64,000 bases of DNA from Leucosporidium creatinivorum (GCA_001600635.1 BCKL01000009.1:248001-312000); one strand, 5' to 3'; shown: positions 12,288-24,759, numbered from the stretch's first letter. Program-made: numbers and translations. The notes: generated by a model from the sequence alone, not told the origin.

Positions 12288-12682
12288 TTCGTCTCCTCTT
12301 CTCTAGTCTTTGTGTATTACCCCGCTGTTGCGAAGTTATCCTATAGCATCTGATTCCAGCGAGGGCCGAGAGAGTTCGGCGAAGGTCTCTGAGAGGCGAA
12401 AAGCTACATCTACAATCTGGCCGTTGGGCGGAGAGCTCGAGAATGTGGGATTGAATCTGCAGCGGTACAGCTTGAACGTGATGTTTCGACTTCGACTTCC
12501 CGACCTCCCAGAGACGAGCGAAGAAGCAACCCCCTCCTTCCTCCGATTCACTCGTCTCGCCTCTCGACAGTCGCCGGCACTGGAAGAGCGCTTGGAATCT
12601 ACTCAGCTACACCTACAGCACTCGACGCCAGCTACAGACTGCCCATACTCGCCAGCAGCGCGCCTTTGCGTCGCGCATCAAG
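12288..12682. other. Intergenic between KCS1 and TEL2
   Basis: About 395 bp holding the KCS1 3' end and TEL2 promoter/leader. The open frame crossing it has no recognisable protein and overlaps TEL2 in another frame. Nothing else seen. Confidence 0.5.
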
Positions 12683-15600
12683 ATGGTCACGGCCTCTCCC
12701 CCTCTCTCCACCCTCCTGGCCGAGCCTCTCACCTCTACGAACCAGCTACTATCCCTCATCGTACCACCCCTCGCCCGCCTCGACTTCCTACACGACCAGC
12801 CGGAGCTGCTCACACGGTTTCCAGCGCCAGCAGCAGAAGGCAGCGACGACGCGTCCAAATTCCTCAAACGGCAGCTGGGACTAGTGCAGAAGGCTCTAGT
12901 GGAGCGAGTATGGCCCGACTGGGAAGCAGCGGTCGCGGCGGAGGAGGGCGAAGACGTCGCCAGGGTCGTCTTCGAGAGGTGGTTCATACCGACGTCGTTC
13001 GAGGATCCAAGGCATGCAGAGGTAGCGCTATCGGCGTATGCAGTCCTCTCCTCCCTCCTCTCGTCCCGAGCAACTCCTCCACTGCAGCGCCGGTCGCTCG
13101 AGCTCGTCCTCTCCCTCATCGCCCAACTCGCTTCGGCGTTCAGCCTCAAAGAGGTCTACGTCGCCATACTGGGCCGAACGAAGGAAATGAATGGCCGCCT
13201 CGATGACTCGCAAGCGGCTGAGCGATGGGAGCGAGTCGTTAGAGACCTACTGAGCCTGCCGACGAAGGTTGCCAACGCTTGGGGCGCTCTCGCCGACCGA
13301 GCTGGCGTGTCAGTGGGGCGGCCGAGCGATGGAATACCCGAAGAGCTCGACTGGAGGTGAGCGCCGACTTGAAGCTCACTTGCAGGGCTACGCTGACCCT
13401 CTTAGCTTCCCCAGCGCCTACGAAGCTCGCCTCACTCGCTCCTTCGCCGACCTGCTATGGACAATCACGCCTCTGCCACTCACCGAGGCATCCACGACTA
13501 CCCTCTCCATCCCTCTCAGCGCTCTCGCTTCCTCACCAACATTCCTAGCGACGCTTCTCCCGATGCTCGCCCCTCGGCTCCTCCCTCCGACCTCGTTCCC
13601 TGCACCGACCGACGAGCTCCTGCACCGACGAGCGCACGCTGAAGCTTGGAGAGAGCTCATTTCTGAGCTGTCGGAACGAGACTTGACTCGTCTGTTCCGG
13701 AGAGCCCTCACCACCGTCGACCAGGACCTCCTCCGCCAGCGCGGCGATGGAGCCGCTTCCCTCGCTCAGCGGATCCGAGCTGCCACCTTCCTACTCTCTG
13801 AGCTCTTCGGACCGCTATTGCCGAAAGAAGAGCTCTGGAAGATCGCGCTCTCCGTGGTCCTGGAGGAGGGACAGGCTTGGGACATCGAGCACGGAGGAAT
13901 GGCGAGAGTGCTGTTGAGCTGGGTCGGAACCGACGTGGAGGCTCGCGTTGCATTGATGCACGCTGTGATGGGTGTCTGGGGTCGCTCAGAGGGTATCAAG
14001 AGTGCAGGAGCCGGCAGCCGAGCCTGTGAGTCCGCCCCGAGCTGACCCTCGTCTTGGCTGACCTCGTCTTGCCATAGTCCTCACTACCACCCTCCTCCTC
14101 GTCATCTACTCTCTCCCTCCTCTCCACCCTTCCGCCGTCGCCTTATCTCGCTCGCCCGCCTTCCTCACCGCCATCTCCACCCATCTCTCCCTCATACAGC
14201 CAACCACTCGCCTTCTCGGGATGCTCGTCGCAGAACTCGTCTCGGCCGCAACTGTACCGACGGGCGGCGAGCTGACACCCCTCAGCTTCAGTGACGAGAT
14301 GTGGGAGGGTGATGAGGAGGGGAAGGAGGTGGCGAGGCGTATCCGGGCGGTGGTGCAGGCGAAGCGCGAGGTCGCGGTCGAGGGCTGGCAGCAGACGCTC
14401 AGGTCAAGATGGGAGCCGACACCAAAGGTCCAGCCATCAGCTCCGATTCCTTTGCCTCAACCGGCGGTACCAACTCCCATCCTCTCCCCAGCGCCAGCCT
14501 CGCGGCCTCTCATCTCGGTCATCTCCGACCCCGACGACCTCCAACCCTACCCACTCCCCGCCCCTCCATCCTCGTCCATACTCTCAGCTCTCGCATCAGA
14601 CGACGCCTCGCTCTACTCCACCGCCCTCCCTTCCACCTCGGCCAGCACGACTCGCAAGCGAGGCAAGCTTCGCGCGCCGGTCTACATCCCCGAGCTGGTC
14701 GCTTACCTCAAGGGAACGGATCCGGAGGGCAAGAAGGAGGAGGCTGATGGGGAGGCCGAGAGGATAGAGGTTGGCTTGAACGAGGGAGAGTCACTCGTGA
14801 GGAGGAAGGCCGGCTGGGGAGGCGAGCTTGGTAAGTCGTCTCGATGGTGAGCTTAGGGCTGAGCTAACCCCTTCAACCACAGCCGAGAACTCTGTCGACC
14901 TCGCATTCGCTCTGATGACGCTCCAGGACTCGTACGACGTCGACAACTTCGAGCAGCTCAAGGTCACCATCATGACTGCTCTCGTCGCCGCCGTTCCGAC
15001 CAGAGTCGCTCCGTGCGTTTCCGTTGCCTTCAGAGTGCATAGCGATGACTGATAATAGTTCACTTGCAGAACGCTGATCGAGCAGTACTTCTTTCACAAC
15101 TACTCGGTGGCCCAACGACACACCATCCTCACCGCCCTGGCTCTCGGCGCTCGTGAGCTCTCCGGCCTACCTCTTCCACCCCAGCTCGCCATCAAGGCCT
15201 CCGCTACCTCCCGAGCCGATCTCTTCCCCAGCAAGCGACTCCCGCCAACGCTGCACAACCGTTTCGCCGAAGCGGAAACCTCCCTCGCCCTCCCTGCACC
15301 CGAGCCCGACGCTCTCGATAGCCTCGCCGTGCAGCTTACCGCTACCGCCCTTTCCTCAGCCAAGGAAGGAGCAGAGACGACTATCCCCGAAGCGTCGCGA
15401 GAGAAGCTCCTTACCGTCCGGCGATTCGCCTCGGCCAAGTCGTCCACCGCCGCCTCTTCCACTTCGACGAGCCAGCCCTCCTTCCCTACCCTCGCCGCCG
15501 AGTTCTTCATCCTCCCTCTCATCAATCGCTTCTGGCTCTACCTGCGCGATACGGCAGCAACTCCCACACGCGGTCCCTACTCGAGCGTCGGCGGTGGCTC

Positions 15601-16048
15601 CAACGCCGGAGGATCCACCTCGCTTCTCTCGCCCCTCATCCTCTCCAAGTACCTCTCGACCCTCTCCCTCCTCATCCACGCCGCTCGGCATTCGCACCAC
15701 TTCCTCCTCTCCATCGTCCCCTCGGCTCTGCAACTCGTCCTCGCTCTCCGCTCGACCGTGCTCGAGGAGACCGACTCGAAAGTGCTCGAGACGGAGATGG
15801 AGCTGTTGCTCGTTGTCTTCGATGCGGTAGTAGCACTTGATGGTGGTGAGAGTCTGATGGGGAGGAGTGTGGAAGGTGGGAATGAGCTGGTGGGGCAGGT
15901 GAAGGAATGGGCAGAAGAGACGTTCGAGTTGGAGGAAGCGAGGAACAAGGGAGCTGCGGGGATGGGGAGAGCAGGGAGAGCGAGTGCGGGTGTTTTGTTG
16001 AGGATCGAGGAGGTGCTAGGGAGGTACAGAGGGAAGCTGGGGTGGTGA
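12683..16048 (+). CDS. TEL2: Telomere length regulation protein TEL2 (TTT complex)
   Basis: Five exons, 12683-13356, 13406-14025, 14078-14830, 14883-15012 and 15070-16048; phases agree and give 1051 residues. Tel2 with Tti1 and Tti2 is the co-chaperone that matures PIKK kinases (ATM/Tel1, ATR/Mec1, TOR). The N-terminal part is an all-helical HEAT-like solenoid. The conserved C-terminal family block is clear: APVYIPELVAYLKG, then LVRRKAGWGGEL, ALMTLQDSYDVDNFEQLK, TLIEQYFFHNYSVAQRHTIL and LALGARELSG. A Ser/Pro linker of about 100 residues with predicted disorder precedes it (CK2-site-rich in yeast and human homologues). Introns are 49-57 nt with GCTGACC or GCTAACC branch sites. Confidence 0.9.
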
Positions 16049-16378
16049 TGAAACTGAGTCGAGCTTCGCCACAACCGCCGAGCGCCGAAAGCGACCGAAG
16101 GCGAGCTCACAGGTCCCTGGCTTTCGAGACGGACGAGATGTCGAGGCCCGATATACAAAGCCCTTTCTTTCCATTCATTGCTCTTCATGGACGACCTCGC
16201 ATCACCAAAGCCTCACTGTGCCCAGCGCTCCCTCAACTCCTCCTCCGACACGCCGCTCCGCCTCGCTTGACGTGGGCTCAGACTCGGGACATGTCTCGAG
16301 CTCCCCGTAGATAACAGAGTTGTTGCTGAGGAAGAGTGTGCTGCCTGAGGGCCCCAAAGGTGGCCAGGAGGCAGTCAA

Positions 16379-17166
16379 TCAGCCAGCGAACGCCGAGCGC
16401 CGAGATGTCAAGTTAGTCGACGACATAAAAGCGTCACGCACATGGTGGGAGTCTCGAGCGGCCAGAAGTGTCTGCAGTCGATTTACTAGCTCAGTCAAGG
16501 TCTCGAAAAGGTGTTTGTGAGGCCGACACACCTTTGCTCGCTCCCAAGCTGTGGTGTCGTGCGTGGACCAATCCCTCCAACCGACGAAGAGCTTCCAATC
16601 TACCTCCCCAACGGTTCCACAGGCCTCGAGCATGTTCAATACCGTTAGTTCGACTACGTGGGATGCCTGGCTGTTGCTGCGTTTCGAGAACAGCAGCTGG
16701 AGTAAGCACCGAATCTGGGTCAGCGATGGGGTGGCCCGACCAAGGGTATGAGAAGGGGAGGCTTACAGTCATGACTGGATACACATTGCTGATGTCTAGC
16801 ACCGTTTTGCTCCAGGCTGTGAGCAACCTTCCTTCCTCGCCCGGCTCCAACACTGAGTGGCCGGGGAGGTGGAGCTCCCACCGGTGGATGCTGACGCGCG
16901 TGGATCTTGGCGAGCAGGACCTCATTGCGCTTGAGTAGCACCCTAGCAGTATCACAGCTGTGGCGCTCGAGGCTTGTTGGGCGCAGGGCGTTCTGAGGAG
17001 GAAAGAGAAGTCGCTCCGAATCGCCGAGCCACTGCTGAGCGAGCCTGACGCCCGTCTCGAGCAATGATGTGGCGACGTCTTCGGAGAAGGGTCGTTTGGG
17101 AAGGGGGTACGCCTCTGCTACTGTCTTGGAATCGAAAGCGGCGAAGACCTCTTCGAGAGACACCAT
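16379..17166 (-). CDS. Hypothetical protein, apparent +1 frameshift in first exon
   Basis: The frame opens MVSLEEVFAAFDSKTVAEAY and reads well to VLLKRNEVLLAKIHA. There the protein-like reading moves to the next frame (VSIHRWELHLPGHSVLEPG, then TAWSKTVLDISNVYPVMT), with no GT-AG intron that joins the two. A normal intron follows (GTAAGC to TACTCCAG with GCTGACC, about 16767-16698). The last exon reads LLFSKRSNSQASHVVEL, then VDWKLFVGWRDWSTHDTTAW, and ends in a stop at 16379. No family recognised. The shift may be a base-call error, a young pseudogene or a missed intron. About 235 residues if the frames are continuous. Confidence 0.45.
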
Positions 17167-17575
17167 GGCGCCGAAGCCGCGACCCTTTCAACGATAGGCG
17201 GGGACGACAGCGGCAGCTAGTTGTGAAGCAGAGAAGGAAGCACAAGGATACCGCAGGAATCTCGTCTTCTGCTTCCCCGCGAGGGGCAGGGACTCAGCGG
17301 GGCGAGAGCTAGAGGGGGCGGACGAGTCCGTCGGCGATGGCAGTGCGCGAGCTGTACCTCGCTAAGAGAGCAGGAAGTTGACTTTGAGACCTGTAGGGAA
17401 TGCACCGATCAACTCCAGATAGCAAGCAAGATGTAGTCGAAGCTCAAGCCAACTTCGAGGAGCGAGCCGTTTCGCCTCGCTCCCTCCGCTCATCACCTCG
17501 TCTTCTCAGCTTTCGACTCGCTTCGCTACAGCAGGACGATCGGGAGAAAGCCCGACGCTCTGCGTATCGACCAAC
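17167..17575. other. Intergenic, divergent promoter
   Basis: About 410 bp between the leftward hypothetical gene and the rightward F-box-like gene. No TATA box or repeat noticed; short open frames here show no coding character. Confidence 0.45.
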
Positions 17576-19274
17576 ATGACCACCGTTCTCGTGACTCGGC
17601 TCAAGGGAGCGTTGACGACGCTTTGGACGCAGCTGGACGTGGAGCAGGGCTGCTTGCCGTCACACAGCTGTACGTGGTTGCTCAGCGAGTTGAGGCTGCT
17701 GCAAGGTATCCAAGTGCCCGCTGGCTATGCTTCGGTGAGCTTTACCAGTGTGCAGAAGGGCGCTCGCTTCTCGCTGACCCTTGTGCTCGCTGCAGAGCTC
17801 TCGCCCTTTGATGGAAGCTATCAACATGCTGCAAGCGGTCAACACCTCTCTTACACTCTCGCTCCCCACTTCCAGCGTCCCCGCTCTCTCCTCGTTCTTC
17901 GCTCAAGCTATCGCCCTCCTCGTCGCTCCCCTCCCTCTTTCGAATGATCCCGAGTCCACGCGCGCTACGCTCCCCTCCGAGGTCATCTCCCTCATCCTTC
18001 ACCAGCTTGCCGCCGACGAAACGGCAATCTTTCACCAGCTCGACCCGGAAGAACCGGCACCCAAGAGCGACCTCATTAACTGCTGCCTCGCTTCGAGGAG
18101 CTTCCTACCTCTGGCCCGAGAAGCGCGTTACCACACGCTACACCTCAGGATCCAGGACCAGTTTGAGATGGAGGACGGAGAGCCGAAGGATCACATGGAT
18201 AGCGCAAGGCGTGAATCCGACGTCGCCATCAACTACGGACGACTCGCTCGAACGCTTCGGAGCTCGCCTCACCTTAGCTGCCTAGTTCGCCACGTCAAGC
18301 TTGCGTTCTGCGCCATGGGCCATGGATCCGGTCATGTTGAAGCTCTAGACGTTCTTTTGGTCTTGCTGGAGAATTGCCACGTCCAGCGCATCGAGTTGCT
18401 ATACGCCACTTCCGCGGAGGCGGTACGCTCCCTTCTTATGCTGTGGCAGACTGGGCAGCGGTTCGTCGCCCTTCACCTCGACCTCATTCACCTCGACCGC
18501 GAATGCCAGGACGACTTCACCGCCGGACTTACTCGACTTCTTCGAGAGCAGGACGAACTACTGAAGTCCTTCTCGCTCAACGTCGCCGACCTTCCCGACT
18601 ACCCTTTTCAATTCGAGCTCGAGCACCTCCAACTCAGAAGCAGCTATCTCACCTATACCACTGTGTTTAACTTCGAAGCCTTCACCCAGCACTCTTCCGC
18701 AACCCTTACTCGCCTATCGGTGCCGCTCAACCTGTCCGCCGAGACTTACCTCGCTCCCGCACTTTCACGCTTTCACAAGCTCCAAGCGCTGAGCCTGTCG
18801 TTTGAGCACCAGAAGCTTCCTTCCAAGTCGGAGGATGCCGAAGAGCAGGACCGCTGCAGTGAGATCTTCGGTAACCTCCCGCCAAGCCTGCAGTTGGTCA
18901 CCTTGAAAGGCTACCATGTCGTCCCAACGGTCATTCCTCTGAATCGACTCCCTCACACCCTTCTCGCGCTCGACACCCGCTCCATCCACTTCTCACCCTT
19001 GACCCTCCTCGCTTACGTTGGGTCGCCATCGCTCGAGCTTCGCCGACTTCGATACTTCGACGGACTCGGGTATGTCCAAGACGCCGAATGGAACGATGTG
19101 AGTCGCCCTGGGTTCCTCTCGGTGCTGGACCAGCGGGGGATTGTCGGCGATGGCGGAGAGTCCTGTGCGCTTCGTTGCTCCTTCTACCGCGACGCCTGTT
19201 ACGCTGAACTGACCCCGGTTCGACTCGCAGAGACCGGTACCCATCTTCGCCTCCAGCTATCGTGTGCTTTGTGA
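17576..19274 (+). CDS. F-box-like protein
   Basis: Exon 1 17576-17734 and exon 2 17796-19274 join in phase 0 (GTGAGC to CGCTGCAG with GCTGACC), giving 545 residues. An F-box-like motif, TLPSEVISLILHQLAAD, with a following CCLASRSFLPLAREARYHTL, fits substrate-receptor subunits of SCF ubiquitin ligases. The rest is leucine-rich and repeat-like (LQLRSSYL, LTRLSVPLNLS, LQALSLSFEHQKL), suggesting an LRR-like target-binding domain. An alternative intron at 19098-19230 (GTGAGT to CTCGCAG with CTGACCCC) would replace the last 59 residues with another tail extending past 19274; the sequence alone does not decide. Substrate unknown. Confidence 0.65.
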
Positions 19275-19528
19275 AGCCATGTCGACTGGAGGAAGCTGCT
19301 CGGCGACGTCGAGTCCGGCACCGACAGAGGGAAGCTTGAGACGAGGAGGAGTCGTGTTGATCTGTGCTCAGCGTTCAGTGCTTCTAAGCTTTCAATCATT
19401 GTTTTTCGTCACATCGAGCCGAACAAGAAACCAGGAGAGAGACCGACAGCGAAGCAGAGAGGTGCAAGTCTTCTCGCCGAGCACGGCTCAAGCTGACGTC
19501 TCATGCCCACCCCCCCGCTCCCGGTCAC
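19275..19528. other. Spacer between F-box-like gene and inverted repeat arm
   Basis: About 250 bp without recognisable coding signal, except for the alternative F-box-protein tail described in that entry. It includes a C8-like run near 19510. Homology with the intact ATP-citrate lyase gene begins at about 19529. Confidence 0.4.
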
Positions 19529-20612
19529 CACTTACACCTCTTCTATCACCTCTCATTCGCATCTGCTCACCTACAGTCGCCGTCGTGAGTACTCTTCCCG
19601 CTCGAAGCGACTCGAGAGCCGAAGCTGACTTCGCCGCTTCCTCCTTCTCCTCTTCCTCCTACTTCTCCTGCTTCACCAAAACAACAGTCCTTCGTTGATC
19701 TCCTCCGCTCGTCTGGAGCCTTCACTCGCGAGGAGGCTGACGAGTACATGACCGTGAGTCGTCTCGAGCGAGCTTCTCGGCGAGGGCTTCGGCGCTGACC
19801 CGTCCCTTCCCAATAGATTGGAACCCTCAACGGTCTCTTTGTTCTCGGTCGCTCCATTGGATTCATTGGTGAGTGTTTGCCGTCGTTTGTCGCCGTTGAG
19901 CGCCGTTCAGAGCCCGTCGTCGCCGTCGTTCGGTCGCTGACCTTCGCCGAACCCTCTTTCTCGCTCGTTCTACTAGGTCACCACCTCGACCAGAAGCGCC
20001 TCAAGCAGCCGTTGTATCGACACCCCTCCGACGATATCCACATCGAGGCGTACGTGTACTCTCTTGTGCATTTTCGGCGCCCGTAGAGCTGACCGAGCCT
20101 CCCCGCCGAGCAGCTTCGACATGGCCCGTGTCCTCGTCTCGGAGCGCAAGTAGTCGCAGCAGGGTCGCAAAACTCATCGTTCACCAGGTCTTCTCTAGCT
20201 TTCTCTCTTCTTCGCTCTCTCTCTTTCCGTTCCCTCGTCATTCGTGCCCATGAATTAGATTCCAGTCCTTTCGGTCTCCACACTCGGTCGTCTTTTCGAG
20301 AGTCGCAAAGGGTCAGAGCAGGCGATAGTACAACGAGAGGAGAGCGCTAGCCGATTCTTGTAGTCGAGTACACCGCCATCAGAGCACACCAGCTCGCTGA
20401 GTCTTTCCGCTCGGCGCTTATAGCAAGCTTGCCTCGCTCCGTCGCGACGCCCTGTGAATGCTCATGTACATCGACAGTTGGCTTAGAGCCACGCTTGAGA
20501 TGCTCTCGCACTCCGTAGCTCGCGTTCTTGGCTTACAGAGCGGCGCCTGGTTCCCGAGCCCTCCGCCAAGGCTGCTCCTCGCTTCTCTTCGAATCACTTG
20601 CTCAGTCACAAG
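19529..20612 (+). repeat. Inverted repeat A, left arm (ATP-citrate lyase 3' end copy)
   Basis: 19529-20318 reads as identical, in reverse complement and without indels, to 26657-25868; paired positions sum to 46186. This includes introns. From 20319 to about 20612 the match continues at roughly 85% by eye, with indels, against 25867-25567. The identical core covers the end of one intron, the last exons and a little past the stop of the lyase gene. Confidence 0.9.
19577..20153 (+). pseudogene. ATP-citrate lyase 3' fragment (last exons only)
   Basis: Exons correspond to the extreme C terminus of ATP-citrate lyase: an 8-nt microexon 19577-19584, 19688-19753 ([20 protein letters not shown]), 19817-19868 ([17 protein letters not shown]), the exon after the acceptor at about 19978 ([19 protein letters not shown]) and a short last exon ending SERK with stop TAG at 20151. 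No upstream lyase exons precede it, so it has no start and lacks all catalytic parts. Its splice sites and frame are intact and the DNA matches the live gene exactly. It is either a very young duplicate or is kept identical by gene conversion. It might also be read as part of a transcript from the F-box gene side, but no joint was found. Confidence 0.85.
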
Positions 20613-21041
20613 ATAGCTAAGCGTATACGTAGAAACGCAAGGATCGCGAGCTCACGCCATCGTCTCGTCAACGGCTCCCGCTGTCGCCCGTCAACGTCGC
20701 TCGTATGATATGCTCGGCGCTTGGCTTTTGCACGCCATCTCGCTTGCTCGTGAGCCTGCAGACTCGCCGAGGCTTCGTAGGGCGGCACAGCGAGAGGCAA
20801 ACGACATCCAGACCCTGGCTCTTCGCACGGGAGATCAAAGATGGCCTCGTGCATCATCGTGAGCAGCTGAAGCGCCGAGGGCTCGCCGACTGAGGTCAAG
20901 AGTCTTGTTCGCGAGGCTCCACATCTCTCAGGACGCCCGTTGTTGCACGAAAGAGCGAGTTGCAAACGACTGGGGGGTAAGAAAAAGACTAAAGCTACAC
21001 TAAGACGACGAGGAGGGGACAAGGGGCAGCCCTCGGGGCGC
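20613..21041. other. Intergenic, 3' of the desaturase
   Basis: About 430 bp between the repeat arm and the desaturase stop codon. It presumably contains the desaturase 3' UTR and polyadenylation signals. No coding or repeat signal seen. Confidence 0.45.
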
Positions 21042-23341
21042 TCAAGAGCAGTAGGCCTGGCTCAAACCACCAGTGAGGATGAGCTCATCGGTGCGAGGAG
21101 GGGCGGAAAGGGGTTGTAGAGGAAGCGACATGTGGGCGGGGTCTCCCTTGATCAAGACGGTCTTCCTGACGGCGGTGCTGAGGTCGGACTGCTTGCCGCC
21201 GACTCCAGAAGCGCCCGAGACCTTGAGGTCCTCGATGACTTGCGAGTACTTCTTCATCGCCTCGACTTCGTCTGCATGTGTTCAGAAAGGTCAGCGAGAG
21301 AACGATGAGACTGGGAAAGCTCGGCGAAACTCACAGCCGCCCTCAATGACTCCAACGCGGAGCTGAGCGAGGAGGTTGGTGGCTCCGTTCGAGTGGTCGT
21401 AGTATCTAGAGTCGAGAGAGAAGGTCAGCTCAAGCTCGAGAAGCGAGTCGCGAGGAAGAAGCTCACCCTCCGTAGAAAGCAGTGGTCGCATCCTTGCCGA
21501 GACGGGTCTTGATAAGGGCGCGTCCTCCGGGGTGCTCGTCGATGAAGGTGGAGACGTCGTGGATGAAGCCAGAGATGACGACGAGCTCGCGAGTCTTGCA
21601 CGCCTCTTGGACTGCAGAAAGAAGCGACGAAGGTCAGGTTGGGGCAACTTCAGGAACCGAGCGGGGACCGGCGACTCACATTCATCCCAAGTGAGGACAG
21701 GGAGGTCGTTGGAAGAGGTAGGCCACTTGATATCGTCGGACATCTGAGTGAGAGCCTTGAGCTTCATGGCGAACTGACCCTGCTTGATCTCATTGTCGGC
21801 TGTCGAAAGAGACGTCGTCAGCGAAGGTCCGAGTCGAGCAGCGCCGAAGCAACTCACGGAAGGTCTTGAGCTGCGAGGCGAGTCCGAGGCAGTACATCGA
21901 GAAGATGAACCACTTCGTGGGGTCGTACTGGTACCTGTAGAGTCGCAGAGTGTGAGCAAGCGCGGAGAGCTGCCCTGCTACGGCCGAGCTTACCACTTGA
22001 TGGCGTTGCGGAAATCCTGGGGGAACTCGTGATGCTGTAAGGTAAGAATGAAGGTCAGCGAGCGTTCGACGGGCGATGTCTTTTGCAGCGATGAGGCTCT
22101 TCGGCGCTCGAACCAACGCCGACCGACTCACGAAGTTGTGGTAACCCTCTCCGATGGTGACGAGGGCGGTGATGAAGTGGTCCTTGGGCGTGTGCTTGTC
22201 GTCGAAAGGCGTATGTCCGAGCCAGTGGGCAAGCGAGTTGACGCAGAAGGTCGAGTGGTGGACGAAGGCGAGACGAGCCGCTCCAGCGAAGAAGAAGCCT
22301 CCACGCCAATCACCCCATCCGAGACCAGCGACGACGGTGGGGAAGACGAAACCCATGCCGATGATCAAAGGGAGGTACCAGCGGTGCTGCCACTTGACGA
22401 CCTCGTTGTGGGACAAGTCCGAAACGTCGGCGACTCCGGGCTTGCGGCGGGGCTTGAGAATCATCCATCCGATATGAGCCCACAGGAAACCGCGCTGGGC
22501 CGAGTAAGGGTCGAGATCGGTGTCGGTGTAGCGGTGGTGAGCGCGGTGGCCGCGAGACCACCACTTGATGGACCCCTCGACGGCTCCCGAACCTCCGAGG
22601 GCGAGGAAGTACTGCAGGGGCTTGCTAGCGGTGTACGCCCTATGTGCCCAGAGGCGATGGTAGCCTGCCGTGATCCCTGTGGACGTGTAGGGACGTACAG
22701 GGGTGATTCGGGATGATTTGGGGGAGGGTTTTGGGGAGCGAGAAGGGCTTCGGTCAGCTTCGGCGATGACGTTCCGCCGCGAGAGGGCGAAAAAGAAGAC
22801 CGAAGGGCGGTCGAGTACAGCAAGGATAATGATAGGGAGGCAAGAAATATGTAGGGGAGCAAAAGGACTCACCTAGTCCAGTGTAGAAGTAGTAAGCGAC
22901 GGCCCAAGCGAGGGTCTTCCAGAGCACGGGGGTCGTGAAGGCTCCGTAGATGGCGAGGGCGGGGACGATGGTGAGGGCGAGAGTAGAGATGACCTCGATG
23001 TTCTGAGGAAGAGTGGACAGGGTGATGGGGGGCAGAGGGCGCTCCTTGGCGAGCACCTTGCGGACGTAGTTGTCGTCGGCGTAGCCATCATCCACGGCAG
23101 TAGTCTCTCCTTCTCCATCACTATCATCTCCTCCATCCGAGTCGGATGCCTCAGCCTCTCCGTAGTCTGTGATTTGAGCTCGTCGTCAGTTGCGGGCTCG
23201 TTGGTCGGCGGCGGCGAGGCTCGGAGATGAGCTAGGCTTACCGGGGAAGCGTTGACGGAGGGGTACAGCACTCTTGGTAGCAGTGGTACTAGCCTCGGGA
23301 CCGACAGCGTGCGGCAGCTTGGCCTCGAGGAGGGACGACAT
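21042..23341 (-). CDS. OLE1: Delta-9 fatty acid (stearoyl-CoA) desaturase with C-terminal cytochrome b5 domain
   Basis: A multi-exon gene starting [19 protein letters not shown]. It inserts the first double bond into palmitoyl- and stearoyl-CoA in the ER membrane. The three histidine boxes that bind the di-iron centre are present: [15 protein letters not shown] and, across an exon joint, [14 protein letters not shown]. Hydrophobic pairs flank them ([37 protein letters not shown]). The fused C-terminal cytochrome b5 domain has the heme motif [17 protein letters not shown], as in fungal Ole1. The N terminus is longer and more acidic than in S. cerevisiae ([13 protein letters not shown]). It ends at 21042 with LSQAYCS. 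Flanked by fragments of ATP-citrate lyase on both sides. Length about 530 residues. Confidence 0.93.
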
Positions 23342-24759
23342 TGTGGCGGTTTTGTCGAGCGGTTGGGGCGAAGAGGGGGAAGGGGAAGAGTGTGTGAGAG
23401 TAGGAGCGGAGGGAGTGTGGTAGAGGGGGAAGGGAGAAGCGGAAGGAGGGGTTGACAGAAGTGGAGAGAAGACAAGGAGCGGCGACGGCTTTCTCGCTTC
23501 TCCCCATGCCCTTCCCGATTCTCGCCCCCAACCAGCGCTCCCACTTCTTTACTCGTTCTTTACCCTTCCCCTGCATCCTGCAACTTGGTATGAATGTGAG
23601 AACGTCCCGCCAGAGTTTTCCGAGATTCCCTACTCACCTGCAGAAGCCCCAGCCCAATTTTCGCTCCTCGGGCTCGTCCAGCTTCGGCGAGAGAAATCGC
23701 CGACCGAGATCCTCTCCTACAGCCCTACAACAGCGAGGACATAATCTGTAGTTTAACAAATTCTTCGTCGAAGTACACCGGCGTCTTCCTACACCGATAC
23801 AAGACCGCAAGCGAGCGTCATCGAGCAAGTTCGAGAACGGCCGAAGATGATGTAGCTCTGCAACGGAGAGCGGGGTCGCCTACAGGGCTAGCAGGGTGAT
23901 GTACAGGGTTTGAAGAAGGCGAAGACCCGAAAGCGTTTGCATCCCCAGATGTAGGGAGGTAGCTGCAGCCCGATGCCGACTCGAGGTCGCCGAGCCCCGA
24001 GAGGACTCGCTTGGCCTACAGCGAACAGGTCACGATGGACGCTTCTTGTGCGCCGCTCGATAGACTGTAATCTCTGCATGTACCTGATCCCTGCATCGCC
24101 GAGAAATCACTCCTAAGTCTAGCGATAAGGATTCCCCGCCGAGCTGCAATGCTGCTCAAGGAGCAGCAGTTGGGTCGCTACAACGCCGCCTCGATCTTTC
24201 GCGTGTCCATATGACCCTCAAGAGCTTCACGCGACCATCTGCAGCTTACCTCAAGCTTCCCCTAGCCAACGCCGCGAAGAATGTGGAGACTTGGGCTCGG
24301 CGACGAGCAGCTGGCTGACGCGAGAGCAGAAAAGGACAAGAGCAGACCAAGGTTACGAGTACCTCCTAGCTGAGAAGTGTATCTCCCGCAGCGGCTCGCT
24401 TGTACAACAGCGCGGCTGTCACACAGGCCGAGCTGCAATCGCTCGTCAAGGGCGGCTCACTCAGTCCATGCCGTAGAGTTTTCAGCCAGTCGACTGCTCT
24501 CCATCCGCAATCGAGAAGCTGTGCACTGATGTGACCTGCTTCCCGCGAGCATCTAGCCTCAGTAAAACCGCCCATGTAGCGCTGCAGAACGATTTGAGAT
24601 GAAACGACGAGACAGCTTGGAGGTGTCTGGAGGCAAGCAGTTCGGCGTGAGCCGAAGAAAGAGGGATCCAGACCAGCTTTGGGGTGCATCCCGCGCTTGC
24701 TGGTGCTGTATGAGATGAGAAGGTGAAGAGGAGACGGAGGAAGAAGACGAGAGCTGGCC
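23342..24759. other. Intergenic, desaturase promoter side
   Basis: 1.4 kb between the desaturase start and the lyase 5' fragment. Open frames are short and conflicting on both strands, with no family signal. Purine/pyrimidine-biased tracts near 23370-23460 probably belong to the desaturase leader. Nothing else identified. Confidence 0.45.
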
